Shown here: positions 19,090-27,387 of the stretch, one piece after another
How the letters are laid out: every line of letters begins with the position of its first letter
Numbering within the stretch: the stretch's first letter is position 1
Origin: Woeseiaceae bacterium
Lineage (GTDB): Bacteria; Pseudomonadota; Gammaproteobacteria; Steroidobacterales; Woeseiaceae
Reading direction: 5' to 3'
Assembly: GCA_028277185.1 (NCBI GenBank)
Contig: JANQGQ010000025.1
Span: 1-64,000, forward strand
Length of the DNA stretch: 64,000 nucleotides
Position numbers and translations under genes: made by a program
The notes under the pieces: model-generated
The model's database searches: none
The model's input: the letters and a program-made list of their open reading frames with translations, nothing else
Told to the model about the DNA's origin: nothing

Positions 19090-21041
19090 ACGAGTTTCTG
19101 CTGCTTGCATTTCTGTTCCTGATCGCCGGCGTGATCTCGGTACCCGTGGCGTCGAAACTGGGTCTTGGATCCGTACTCGGCTATCTCCTCGCGGGCATCG
19201 CGCTGAGTCCTCTGCTCGCAGAGCTCGACGTCGACGTCGTCAGCATTCAGCACTTCGCCGAGTTCGGCGTCGTCATGATGCTGTTTCTGGTGGGCCTCGA
19301 ACTCGAGCCGAAGATGCTCTGGCAGATGCGGTCGAAGCTTCTGGGTCTCGGCGGGCTGCAGGTGGGCATAACGACCCTGGCGATCGCTGCGATCGCAATG
19401 GCGTTCGGCCATCCATGGTCCATTGCGCTGGCCATCGGCATGATCTTCGCGCTGTCTTCGACGGCCATCGTGCTGCAGACCCTGAACGAGAAAGGGCTCA
19501 TGAAAAGCGACGGCGGTCAGTCGAGTTTTTCGGTGCTGCTGTTCCAGGACATCGCGGTTATCCCGATGCTGGCCTTCCTGCCGCTGTTGGCGGTGCCGGA
19601 GCTCGTCGATACGCTGCCCGTCGAAGCGGCCGGCCACGGCGGCGCGAAGTCGTCCGACGGCGGGCACGGTCTCGAGCTCAGCTTCGTCGATGGGCTGAAC
19701 GCCTGGCAGCGGGGACTCGTCACGCTGGGCGCCATCGCCTTCGTCTTCGCCGCGGGCACGTTTCTGACCCGGCCGGTGTTTCGCTATATCGCGATTGCCC
19801 GGCTCCGGGAACTGTTCACGGCCTTCGCACTTCTGCTCGTCGTAGGGATCGCACTCCTGATGATCGTGGTCGGGCTGTCGCCGGCGCTGGGTGCGTTCCT
19901 CGCCGGGGTCGTGCTCGCCAATAGCGAGTATCGGCACGAGCTCGAAAGCGACGTCGCGCCCTTCAAGGGCCTGCTGCTCGGGCTGTTTTTCATCACGGTC
20001 GGCGCGGCGATCGACTTCGGCCTTCTGTTCGGCTCGCTGGGCGCGATCGTCGGCATGACGCTCGGACTGATGCTGCTCAAGGCGGGGGTGCTTTTCGGGC
20101 TCAGCTACCTGTTCGAAATCCGGGGCGGTGACCGCTGGCTGTTCACGCTGAGTCTCGCTCAGGCGGGTGAGTTCGGCTTCGTGCTCCTGTCGTTCACGGT
20201 CGCGAACGGCGTCATCCCGCCGGGACTCTCCGATCAGCTGCTGCTCGTCGTCGCGCTGTCGATGCTGCTGACGCCGCTGTTGTTCATCGTGTACGACAAG
20301 CTGATCGCGCCGCGCTATGCCGGCGCGCAGGCGCGCGAACCCGACGAGATCGACGAGCGCGGCAGCGTCATCGTCGCCGGTCACGGCCGCTTCGGCGGCA
20401 TCGTGAACCGTATTCTGCTGTCGGCCGGCTACAAAACGGTTGTGCTCGACCATCAGTCCGAGCAACTCGAAATGGTTCGCGCGTTTGGCGTCAAGGCGTT
20501 CTTCGGCGACGCGACCCGGCCGGACCTGCTGCACGCCGCCGGCATCGAGGACGCCAGCATGCTCGTGATCGCCATCGACGACCGCGAGCAGGCAACGGAA
20601 CTCGTCCGCTACGTCACCGAACACTACCCCGACGTCTACATCGTCGTCCGCGCACGCGACCGGCATCACGTCTACGAACTGTGGGGCGCCGGGGCGCGGG
20701 ACATCATTCGCGAAGGCTTCGACGGCGCGGTTCGCGCCGGCCGTTCGGCGCTGGAGGCACTCGGTGTGCATCCGTACGCCGCCGAGCGCAAGGTTCGCGG
20801 TTTCGTCGAGAACGACCGTGCGCAGCTTCGCGAGCTTGCCGATCTGTTCGATCCGGACATTCCCATCCAGGAGAACAAGCCGTATGTCGAAAAGGCCCGC
20901 GAGTTCATCGACCGTGCGGAGGAGGTCATGACGGGCCGCAGCAAGGATTTCTCGAGTCGTGCCGATCGCGGCTGGGTGCCCCCGTCGCTCGAGGACGTCG
21001 ACGCCGAGGTCGAAGCAAGCGACGCCGCCCGCCGGAGCTAG
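19086..21041 (+). CDS. KefC-type glutathione-regulated K+/H+ antiporter (CPA2)
   Basis: A 651-residue CPA2 antiporter: about 12-13 membrane helices (residues 1-405) with ALSSTAIVLQTL and LFQDIAVIPML, the conserved ion-path segments, and then a cytoplasmic TrkA-N/KTN Rossmann domain starting at VIVAGHGRFGGIVNRIL (residue ~425). Such systems export potassium and acidify the cytoplasm during electrophile stress, gated by glutathione adducts. It is coupled to the KefF-like subunit gene upstream. The acidic C-terminal tail (residues 600-651) is longer than the KTN domain needs. Confidence 0.92.
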   Translation: MNEFLLLAFLFLIAGVISVPVASKLGLGSVLGYLLAGIALSPLLAELDVDVVSIQHFAEFGVVMMLFLVGLELEPKMLWQMRSKLLGLGGLQVGITTLAIAAIAMAFGHPWSIALAIGMIFALSSTAIVLQTLNEKGLMKSDGGQSSFSVLLFQDIAVIPMLAFLPLLAVPELVDTLPVEAAGHGGAKSSDGGHGLELSFVDGLNAWQRGLVTLGAIAFVFAAGTFLTRPVFRYIAIARLRELFTAFALLLVVGIALLMIVVGLSPALGAFLAGVVLANSEYRHELESDVAPFKGLLLGLFFITVGAAIDFGLLFGSLGAIVGMTLGLMLLKAGVLFGLSYLFEIRGGDRWLFTLSLAQAGEFGFVLLSFTVANGVIPPGLSDQLLLVVALSMLLTPLLFIVYDKLIAPRYAGAQAREPDEIDERGSVIVAGHGRFGGIVNRILLSAGYKTVVLDHQSEQLEMVRAFGVKAFFGDATRPDLLHAAGIEDASMLVIAIDDREQATELVRYVTEHYPDVYIVVRARDRHHVYELWGAGARDIIREGFDGAVRAGRSALEALGVHPYAAERKVRGFVENDRAQLRELADLFDPDIPIQENKPYVEKAREFIDRAEEVMTGRSKDFSSRADRGWVPPSLEDVDAEVEASDAARRS

Positions 21042-21203
21042 TGTCCTGTCCCGCAAATAACTTGCCTGATTCGGCATTCGATCGTTCAGCCGGGCTTCAG
21101 CGCCGCTTCAGCAAGCGTTAATCTGCCCGGGCGCAAGCTGTAGGCGACCCTCAGGGAAGAGGGCTCTGGAGCGACACACGGTCCACCGGACAAGGAGTCG
21201 GTC

Positions 21204-21389
21204 ATGAACATCGTCTACGCCGCGGAAAACTCGAGCATCGCGTCGCTGCTCGCCGAGTATCTGAAGCGCGACATCAACCCGCGCGAACTCAGGATCAGCG
21301 AAGACCCGGAGGAAACCGGCAGCTTCTACGTCGGCTGGCAATTCGCCCGCTATCGTCTGTCGCCCGCCGGCGCCATCGATCCGGCTTAG
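21204..21389 (+). CDS. Small hypothetical protein (61 aa)
   Basis: A 61-residue soluble protein with a strong ribosome-binding site (AAGGAG, 8 nt before the ATG) and codon use like its neighbours. It reads as two helices followed by SFYVGWQFARYRLSP. I do not recognise it. Its last codons and stop lie inside the first copy of a 43-bp tandem duplication (21375-21417), so the C-terminus may have been altered by that event. Confidence 0.55.
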   Translation: MNIVYAAENSSIASLLAEYLKRDINPRELRISEDPEETGSFYVGWQFARYRLSPAGAIDPA

Positions 21390-21466
21390 TCCGCCGGGGT
21401 CACCGTTCCCGGTCGTTGGTGCAATCGATCCGGCCTCGTCCGCCGGGGTCACCGTTCCCGGTCGTT
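21375..21466. repeat. Tandem duplication, 43-bp copies at 49-bp spacing
   Basis: ATCGATCCGGCTTAGTCCGC at 21375 recurs as ATCGATCCGGCCTCGTCCGC at 21424. The two 43-bp copies (21375-21417 and 21424-21466) differ at two positions. The first copy contains the TAG stop of the 61-residue gene; the second copy has lost that stop (TTAG became CTCG). Confidence 0.9.
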
Positions 21467-21542
21467 CCCCGGCCGCTTGCTGGACAAAACCCGGGCGCTG
21501 GCCGAGAATCCCAAAACGCCTTTTCTCACGCGAGACTGATGC

Positions 21543-22334
21543 ATGCAGGGACTTCTCAAGCGCTTGATTCCGTTCGTTCTTTTGTTTTCGGCGTTGCCCG
21601 CCAGCGCCGATGCGCTCGACGCCATCCTCGAGCGCGGCACGCTCCGCGTCGGCGTGGCGGAGTTCGTCCCGTGGACGATGAAGCGAGGCAACGGCGAACT
21701 CGTCGGGTTCGAGATCGACATGGCGAACAAGATCGCCAGCGACATGGGCGTCGAAGCCGATTTTCGCGTCTACGACTGGCCGGACATCATTCCCGCCCTG
21801 CAGAAGGGTGAGATCGACCTGATCGCCGGCGGCATGGCCATCACGCCGCAGCGAGCGCTGAAGGTCAACTTCACGCGGCCCACGGCGGAGTCCGGCATCG
21901 GTATCGCGACCAATACCGAGATGACAAAGGACATTGGTACCTTCGCCGAGCTCAACAGTGCCGATGTCATCGTCGCGACCGTGGCGGACACTTATGCAAG
22001 CAGTGTTGCTGAGATGTTCTTCAACTCGGCGGACGTCAACACGTTCAAGACCGTCGAGCAGGCCGAAAAGCAGGTCCTGAGCGGCCGTGCGCACGTCTAT
22101 CTCGCCGGCTATTCCGAGGCCCGGTTCCTCGCGCTGAGACATCCCGACGTTGTCGACGTGCCCGTAGCCGAGCCGCTCGTGGCACAAAGCGAGGCGATTG
22201 CGGTCAAAAAGGGTGAGCAGGAGTTCCTGAATTTCCTCAATGCCTGGGTCACGGCGCGTCAGTCCGACGACTGGCTGCCGACGACCCGGGACTACTGGTT
22301 CGACAGCATGACCTGGGCCCTCGGAAGTAAGTAA
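21543..22334 (+). CDS. Periplasmic solute-binding protein, family 3 (amino-acid type)
   Basis: A 263-residue exported type 2 periplasmic binding protein. The leader ends near ASADALD, and ILERGTLRVGVAEFVPWTM followed by LVGFEIDMANKIASDMGV is the standard opening of SBP family 3, which binds polar amino acids. IDLIAGGMAITPQRA is also conserved. No ABC permease or ATPase gene adjoins, so it either feeds a transporter encoded elsewhere or acts as a stand-alone sensor. It shares one base with the next gene. Confidence 0.88.
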   Translation: MQGLLKRLIPFVLLFSALPASADALDAILERGTLRVGVAEFVPWTMKRGNGELVGFEIDMANKIASDMGVEADFRVYDWPDIIPALQKGEIDLIAGGMAITPQRALKVNFTRPTAESGIGIATNTEMTKDIGTFAELNSADVIVATVADTYASSVAEMFFNSADVNTFKTVEQAEKQVLSGRAHVYLAGYSEARFLALRHPDVVDVPVAEPLVAQSEAIAVKKGEQEFLNFLNAWVTARQSDDWLPTTRDYWFDSMTWALGSK

Positions 22335-22750
22335 TGATGGCGACGAAGCGCTACGCGGCGGTGACGGCCATGCTGGTCCTGAGCCTGTGGTGCACCGCAA
22401 GCATCGGTCAGGCTGTCGACGAAGACAGCGACGGCGCAACCGAAGCGGACACGGAAACCGATTCGGACATGGAGGAGATTGTCGTTATCGGCGCCAAGCC
22501 CGGCGACCGGGAGCGCCTCGAAACACCCTACGAGGATCTGATGCGCGAGCGCCTTCTGCGGGAGCTGGAAGCTCAGCGCGAGCTCGAGGAAGAGTTCGAA
22601 TGGCGGCAGGGACCTCGGGTCGAAGATCCGTCGCGCATCCGCCTGGGCTATCGACCGCAGGACGCGAATCGCGATCAGCGCGACACGTCGCTGACGGACC
22701 TGCCGATGGAAAATCAGAAACCCGCGACCCTGTTTCGTTTCGAGTTTTAG
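22334..22750 (+). CDS. Secreted small protein with TonB-box-like motif and coiled coil
   Basis: A 138-residue protein with a signal peptide (residues ~1-26), an acidic stretch, then MEEIVVIGAKPGD (residues ~46-58). That motif closely resembles the TonB box plus plug start (EEIVVTG) of TonB-dependent receptors, but no barrel follows. Instead there is a charged helix rich in Glu/Arg (LMRERLLRELEAQRELEEEF) and a short tail ending in FRFEF. It overlaps the binding-protein stop by one base, so the two are probably co-transcribed. I do not recognise the family. Confidence 0.65.
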   Translation: MMATKRYAAVTAMLVLSLWCTASIGQAVDEDSDGATEADTETDSDMEEIVVIGAKPGDRERLETPYEDLMRERLLRELEAQRELEEEFEWRQGPRVEDPSRIRLGYRPQDANRDQRDTSLTDLPMENQKPATLFRFEF

Positions 22751-22756
22751 CATCCC

Positions 22757-23683
22757 GTGTCGATACCGCCCGCGCGGGAACTCTTGGCGGTCCTGTTCGT
22801 GGCGGGCTTCGCAGCAACGGGTTGCGCCGGGGCTCAGCCGGACAGCGGTGCCCAGGCGCTGGACGTACCTTACCTGACGACCCGCAATTTACGCTCCGGG
22901 TTTGACGAGGAGGCCGACTACGGCAATCGCGTCGTGGACTTGAGTGCCGGCGTCTGCAGCGTCCGCGTCGGCTCGGGCGAGCGCCCGGCTGTCGGCATCG
23001 ACAACGTCGCTTCCGTTCCCGTCGAGACGGTGCTGTCGGGCTTTCCCGCCGGCGATCTGCTCGTCTACGTCCACGGCTACAACATAGGTTTCGAGCGCGC
23101 GTGCCGCGACAGCGCGCGGCTGGCGAAGCAAACCGGTTTCGAAGGCCGCTTGCTGCTGTTCAGCTGGCCGGCGCGGAGCGCGGGCGTCACCTATGGTTCG
23201 GACGCCAAACGACTCGCGGCGAGCATGCCGGCGTTGTTCGACGCGCTGGATGAGCTTGCGTCGCGCTACGGGGCGGGGCACGTCAACGTCATCGCACACA
23301 GCATGGGGTCGCGGGTAGTCGTCGAGTCGATAGATGCGCTGCTGCCCCGCGAGGAACCGTTCGACCAGCTCGTGCTCGTCGCGCCGGACATCGATCGTGA
23401 GCTGTTCGTCGAGATCCTGCCGGAGCTGCAATCGCTCGTCAGCGAGATTACGGTGCTCGCGTCGGACAAAGACCGCCTGCTGATGCTGTCGCAGACCGTC
23501 AATTTCGGAGCCCGTCTCGGCCAGGCGGACGGACTCGATATTGACGGTGTTACGATCGTCGATGTGACGGAGATCGCGGATGCCGGACTGGCTGGGCACG
23601 TGTATCACCTGAGCGATCCGGAAGTCGGACAGATCCTCCGCGATGTACTCGGCCGTGACACCCTTGACTCGATAACGCGCTAG
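22757..23683 (+). CDS. Alpha/beta hydrolase, DUF900-like lipoprotein
   Basis: A 308-residue alpha/beta hydrolase with a lipobox-like leader (FAATGC). VYVHGYNIGFERACRD near residue 103 is the DUF900 oxyanion loop, and NVIAHSMGSRVVVESI carries the nucleophile serine. The late GHVYHL supplies a candidate catalytic histidine. The substrate is unknown. It starts at a GTG 6 nt after the preceding stop and may end the transcript begun at 21543. A decayed copy of its 3' third lies on the far side of the next three genes, at ~25727-25958. Confidence 0.83.
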   Translation: MSIPPARELLAVLFVAGFAATGCAGAQPDSGAQALDVPYLTTRNLRSGFDEEADYGNRVVDLSAGVCSVRVGSGERPAVGIDNVASVPVETVLSGFPAGDLLVYVHGYNIGFERACRDSARLAKQTGFEGRLLLFSWPARSAGVTYGSDAKRLAASMPALFDALDELASRYGAGHVNVIAHSMGSRVVVESIDALLPREEPFDQLVLVAPDIDRELFVEILPELQSLVSEITVLASDKDRLLMLSQTVNFGARLGQADGLDIDGVTIVDVTEIADAGLAGHVYHLSDPEVGQILRDVLGRDTLDSITR

Positions 23684-23700
23684 CTTCTCACTGAGTTCTG

Positions 23701-24138
23701 TTAGCTGGGCGCTTCAACAAAACCGAGGTCGCTTTCGACGATTTCCCTCAACCGTATGGCGAGATAGTACTGGTACATGTCCTCACGAAACCCGTCGCGG
23801 CAAATGTCAGCGTGATATTCGTTATCGTCGTTCGGAGATGCTAAGACTTCTAAAGGATATCTGCCGTTACGAATAGAGTTAACCCGCAATGCGGCCCATC
23901 CCGCAAATGGCTTTCCCGGGTTCGCTTCTTCAGCTTTCGGGCCGATGTACCGCACAACCGCCCTCTCCGGATTTGCCCGCCCAAGTCGGTCGACTGAGAG
24001 GTCGTTTTCTAGCCGACTATCCTGAAAATGATCTATTCGGAGACGTTTGCTGCGATCATAGATTTTGTCGCCGTAAACGCGACGGCCTATGGGTTCTTGG
24101 TCTCCTACCTTCCTAGGGTCCGGCCGCCAACGAGCCAT
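23701..24138 (-). CDS. Uncharacterised island protein C (145 aa)
   Basis: A soluble 145-residue protein that I do not recognise. It is charged throughout, with DKIYDRSKRLRIDHFQDSRL and AEEANPGKPFAGWAALRV and a C-terminal Tyr-rich helix (DMYQYYLAIRLREIVE). It is the last gene of a leftward three-gene run and follows the middle gene with no gap. Base composition is visibly AT-richer than in the hydrogenase genes. It ends 17 nt from the hydrolase stop at 23683, with the two genes convergent. Confidence 0.6.
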   Translation of the reverse strand: MARWRPDPRKVGDQEPIGRRVYGDKIYDRSKRLRIDHFQDSRLENDLSVDRLGRANPERAVVRYIGPKAEEANPGKPFAGWAALRVNSIRNGRYPLEVLASPNDDNEYHADICRDGFREDMYQYYLAIRLREIVESDLGFVEAPS

Positions 24139-24813
24139 TTAGCTGCGGAGAGCTTCTGCCAATACTATGACCATCTCCGCCTCATCATCAGCGTGTGAGA
24201 GGTCAAACGCTACCGGCTCGTCCCCCTGCTTGTGAATGATGGCAAGAGAGTCATCAAGGATAAAAGTGATGCGACCGCTTGGCCGGTCGATCTCAGTGAT
24301 CAATCCGCCCGACGCTGAGGGATAGAAGAACGGTTTGCTGTTGATCAAGTGAATAAGCTTACTCAGCGTCCGTAACCCCTGCTCTGCGAACCGCTGCTGA
24401 AGTGGCATACTCCCATGTCCATTCCAGTTGTGTTCCAGTTCCATCAGCTCAAGCATTGTGTCGACTGTGTCTTGATACCATGCCGGTTGATATCCCAAGA
24501 TAGGGAGCGACCATTTCCAAGGCTCACTTTCATAGGAATGATCGTATATCGTGACTACGTCTGGTACCCGTGATGTATCTCTCATCCACTCTTCTTTGGG
24601 CTGGAATATCTTCAACATGCTTACATAATCTGAAGCAAAGTCGTGAGTGAACACTAGCCAGTCGGCATCAAAGGCTAATACGTTAGCGAAATCCAGCCGA
24701 GATGACGTCTGCCAAAAGCTTGGAACGGGCTCATGAATAGCGGCGCGGGATGATGACGACGATCTCAGTGGTTTTTCGCGTTCTTGGATACGGATACTTG
24801 TTGCTTCAGTCAC
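24139..24813 (-). CDS. Uncharacterised island protein B with W-(D/N)-G-H-G motif
   Basis: A soluble 224-residue protein. LMELEHNWNGHGSMPLQQRF (residues ~118-137) followed by a helix and FYPSASGGLITEIDRPSGRI resembles a layout I know from many uncharacterised phage- and island-borne proteins: W-D-G-Y-G-A, a helical stretch, then a P-T-x-D-G-G-hydrophobic strand. I cannot name a function. It sits 2 nt behind the TIGR04255-like gene and abuts the third gene exactly, so the three are surely one operon. It is AT-richer than the core genes. Confidence 0.65.
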   Translation of the reverse strand: MTEATSIRIQEREKPLRSSSSSRAAIHEPVPSFWQTSSRLDFANVLAFDADWLVFTHDFASDYVSMLKIFQPKEEWMRDTSRVPDVVTIYDHSYESEPWKWSLPILGYQPAWYQDTVDTMLELMELEHNWNGHGSMPLQQRFAEQGLRTLSKLIHLINSKPFFYPSASGGLITEIDRPSGRITFILDDSLAIIHKQGDEPVAFDLSHADDEAEMVIVLAEALRS

Positions 24814-24815
24814 AA

Positions 24816-25637
24816 CTACAATTCCCTCTTCGGGCCCATTCGTTCCATGACCCGATCCGATACGACTTGCTCAAACCAGTGCTTCACAATTTCGTGAGCG
24901 TCATCGAACCAAGCTTCGATCTCGCCTGGGCTAATCTGCTGTAGGTGATTTCCTGTAGTGCGCGCGCGAAAAGTGGCAATCACGGCCGGTCTGTCTGACG
25001 CGGTACCGTTTTCCACAGACAGAGCAGCAATGCTGTTAGCTGGGTTTCTGAGATTAAGCACGGTGGATGCCGTTTGCTGAACCGGCTCATCTGTTTCAGC
25101 AGCTAGTGACATTATTGGATCAGGTACACGTGACGCCATGCCAAGATCGTCCCGAATGAACTGGGCGCGGTCATCAACACCGTGTGTCTCGGTGAAGGCA
25201 TCTATATAGCGTAACTCCATCGACTCAATGCTTAGATACCGTTCAGGGAGTGGGTAAGACTCGAAGAGCATGTTCGCTGCAAGCCTCACCAAAGGCAGAA
25301 AGACACGCCAACCTTCATACGGAGGGACAATATTGGCCGTCACTACCCCGGGGCCAATCTGGAATAACGGCCACCCGCTTGCCTCTCGGCGGAACCTTCT
25401 GACGACTCGATGTCCTAGGAGTTCCCTAGGAACGTTGTTCGGAACCACCGTCTCCTCGACCGTGAACCCGTTCTGAGCACAGGCCTTTGCGAAAGCTAAC
25501 GCGAACGCCTCGCGGTGTGGGTCGATAGCTGTGCCAGGCCCAATCTGGAGAGGGACTAGCTTCCAGTGGATCTCCGCAATGACCTCAATCAGCGGTGGGT
25601 TTTCGTAAAGGAAATCTCGCGCCGCCGTATCGCGCAT
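24816..25637 (-). CDS. TIGR04255-like sporadically distributed protein
   Basis: A 273-residue protein whose N-terminus (FLYENPPLIEVIAEIHWKL) and MELRYIDAF segment fit the TIGR04255 family, a sporadically distributed group of unknown function. No signal peptide or membrane helix is present. I use the ATG at 25637, preceded by AGGA at about 11 nt; a start at 25676 would add 13 residues. It is the first gene of the three-gene leftward island operon. A different biological role in each host is possible, since no partner of known function is present. Confidence 0.7.
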   Translation of the reverse strand: MRDTAARDFLYENPPLIEVIAEIHWKLVPLQIGPGTAIDPHREAFALAFAKACAQNGFTVEETVVPNNVPRELLGHRVVRRFRREASGWPLFQIGPGVVTANIVPPYEGWRVFLPLVRLAANMLFESYPLPERYLSIESMELRYIDAFTETHGVDDRAQFIRDDLGMASRVPDPIMSLAAETDEPVQQTASTVLNLRNPANSIAALSVENGTASDRPAVIATFRARTTGNHLQQISPGEIEAWFDDAHEIVKHWFEQVVSDRVMERMGPKREL

Positions 25638-25726
25638 ATAGGCTTGATTCCTATTGTGCCGAGGCTGTACTAGCACTCAACTTTACAATATTGTGATGTA
25701 CTGGGCTACATTCAAGAGTGCGCCTC

Positions 25727-25958
25727 GCGGCTGTAGTCACGCCGAATGTAGGATAGTTGCCTAGAAAGCAGTTCCGTTGCTTTCTCAGATCTTCAACTGC
25801 GGAACACGTCTCGGCTAAGCGGACCGTCGCAAGATCTACGGAGTGTCGGTCATCGACGTAGCGGAAATAGCCCATGCCGGTTTCGCGGGCCGCGCGCCTT
25901 ACCTTACAGGCCCTGAGATCGAACAGATTCTCTGCGATGTGCTCGGAGGTAGCAGTAC
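25727..25958 (+). pseudogene. Decayed 3'-end copy of the DUF900 hydrolase gene
   Basis: Read on the plus strand, this stretch encodes fragments that align with the C-terminal third of the hydrolase at 22757-23683: VVTPNVG for LVAPDID, LLSQIFNCGTRLG for MLSQTVNFGARLG, VSVIDVAEIAHAGFAG for VTIVDVTEIADAGLAG, and PEIEQILCDVLG for PEVGQILRDVLG. A TAA replaces the Gln codon after TRLG, another stop follows PNVG, and about 60 nt are missing between the first two blocks. It cannot be translated. The copies bracket the three island genes. Confidence 0.8.
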
Positions 25959-26181
25959 CGAGTATGAGTCTCCTCCACGTAACCATTAATAATCACGCAG
26001 TCTGGTGGGCAACACCATACGTAGTTCCTGCAGGTCCTGTGTCGCGCGCACCTCGGTCCTGCGCGTCGGTCTGGCAAGCCCGTTTCCAGCGTCCCTCGGC
26101 AGCGGGAGGAACCTTACCGGTGCGCTCGACGGAATGATTCGCGTTTCGCCGCAAGTGCCTGAATCGAAGCTCGATCGCCGG
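25959..26181. other. Non-coding stretch upstream of the hup promoter
   Basis: I see no gene here. The open frame upstream of hupS from 26005 is not expected to be translated, because the sigma-54 promoter at 26182-26198 lies downstream of it. Enhancer sites for the HoxA-like activator are expected here, but I could not pick out a convincing symmetric site by eye. Confidence 0.4.
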
Positions 26182-26198
26182 TTGGTACGCCCTTTGCA
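26182..26198 (+). promoter_or_regulatory. Sigma-54 (-24/-12) promoter of hupSL
   Basis: TTGGTACGCCCTTTGCA matches the sigma-54 consensus YTGGCACG-N4-TTGCW with one change. The GG (26184-26185) and GC (26196-26197) are separated by exactly 10 nt, as required. Transcription should start near 26209, leaving a ~70-nt leader before the hupS ATG. The NtrC-type regulator gene at 40029, with an intact GAFTGA loop, is the expected activator. Confidence 0.85.
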
Positions 26199-26277
26199 GC
26201 TACATAAAGGCGGGGCAGACGCTATCGGTGAGGACAAGCCGCAAGCTCCCCCCGCGAAAACCGTCAAGGAGCCGGCC

Positions 26278-27387
26278 ATGATCGAGACATTTTACGAGGT
26301 GATGCGCAGACAGGGCATTACCCGCCGCAGTTTTCTCAAGTACTGCAGCCTGACCGCTGCGGCGATGGGGCTGGGGCCTGCGTTCGCACCGAAGATCGCC
26401 AACGCGATGGAAACCAAGCCGCGCATCCCCGTGCTCTGGCTGCACGGCCTCGAGTGCACCTGCTGCTCGGAATCCTTCATTCGCTCCGCGCATCCCCTCG
26501 TCAAGGACGTCATCCTGTCGATGATCTCGCTGGACTACGACGACCTGATCATGGCGTCGGCCGGCCACGAAGCCGAAGCCATCATCGACGAGACGATCGA
26601 GAAGCACAGCGGCAACTTCATCCTTGCCTGCGAGGGCAATCCCGGCCTCGACGAGGGCAAGACCGGCGGTATGTCCTGCATCATCGGCGGCAAGCCTTAC
26701 ACCGAGCAGCTCAGAAAGACCGCGAAGCATGCGAAGGCCATCATTTCCTGGGGATCCTGTGCCTCATGGGGCTGCGTGCAGGCCGCGCGGCCGAACCCCA
26801 CGCGGGCGACGCCGATCCACAAGGTGCCGGACCTCGGCAATGCGCCGATCATCAAGGTGCCGGGCTGTCCGCCCATCGCCGAGGTGATGACCGGCGTCAT
26901 CACCTACATGCTGACCTTCGACCGGCTGCCGTCGCTCGACCGGCAGGGCCGGCCGCTGATGTTCTACAGCCAGCGCATCCACGACAAATGCTATCGCCGT
27001 CCGCACTTCGACGCGGGTCAGTTCGTCGAAAAGTGGGACGACGAAGCGGCGCGCCGCGGCTACTGCCTGTACAAGGTCGGCTGCAAGGGGCCGACGACCT
27101 ACAACGCGTGTTCGGCGATACGCTGGAACGGCGGTCTGTCGTTCCCGATCCAGGCCGGACACCCCTGTATCGGCTGCTCCGAAGACGATTTCTGGGATAA
27201 GGGCGGCTTTTACGACCGGCTCACGAGCATCGACGCATTCGGTGTCGAATCGAATGCCGACAAGGTCGGCGGCACGGCCGCGGCGATCGTCGGCGGAGCC
27301 GCGGCGCTGCACGCCGCGGGCTCGGTAATCAAGCGTGTGCGCCAGAACGGCAATGGCGTGAGTCAGAAAGGAGATCAGGAATCATGA
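26278..27387 (+). CDS. hupS: Uptake [NiFe]-hydrogenase small subunit, O2-tolerant type
   Basis: The 369-residue electron-transfer subunit of a membrane-bound H2-oxidising hydrogenase. A Tat signal (TRRSFLKY, residues 15-22) exports the folded dimer. The proximal-cluster ligands are Cys60, 62, 63, 161, 166 and 197 (ECTCC, SCASWGC, PGCPP). The extra Cys62 and Cys161/166 pattern is the six-cysteine set that forms the 4Fe-3S cluster of oxygen-tolerant group 1d enzymes such as E. coli HyaA. A C-terminal helix ([17 protein letters not shown]) anchors it. The ATG at 26278 has AAGGAG 6 nt upstream and overlaps hupL by 4 nt. Confidence 0.96.
   Translation: MIETFYEVMRRQGITRRSFLKYCSLTAAAMGLGPAFAPKIANAMETKPRIPVLWLHGLECTCCSESFIRSAHPLVKDVILSMISLDYDDLIMASAGHEAEAIIDETIEKHSGNFILACEGNPGLDEGKTGGMSCIIGGKPYTEQLRKTAKHAKAIISWGSCASWGCVQAARPNPTRATPIHKVPDLGNAPIIKVPGCPPIAEVMTGVITYMLTFDRLPSLDRQGRPLMFYSQRIHDKCYRRPHFDAGQFVEKWDDEAARRGYCLYKVGCKGPTTYNACSAIRWNGGLSFPIQAGHPCIGCSEDDFWDKGGFYDRLTSIDAFGVESNADKVGGTAAAIVGGAAALHAAGSVIKRVRQNGNGVSQKGDQES

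Noticed and set aside
19011..21077. Very long open frames on the strand opposite real genes (for example opposite the antiporter, hypX, hypF, the M16 peptidase and the kinase/regulator)
   Set aside because: They arise from high-GC codon bias, have low-complexity Arg/His/Gln-rich translations, and lie fully across well-recognised genes.
26005..26277. Open frame extending hupS about 90 codons upstream of 26278
   Set aside because: The sigma-54 promoter at 26182-26198 lies inside it, and the Tat motif and a ribosome-binding site support the ATG at 26278.
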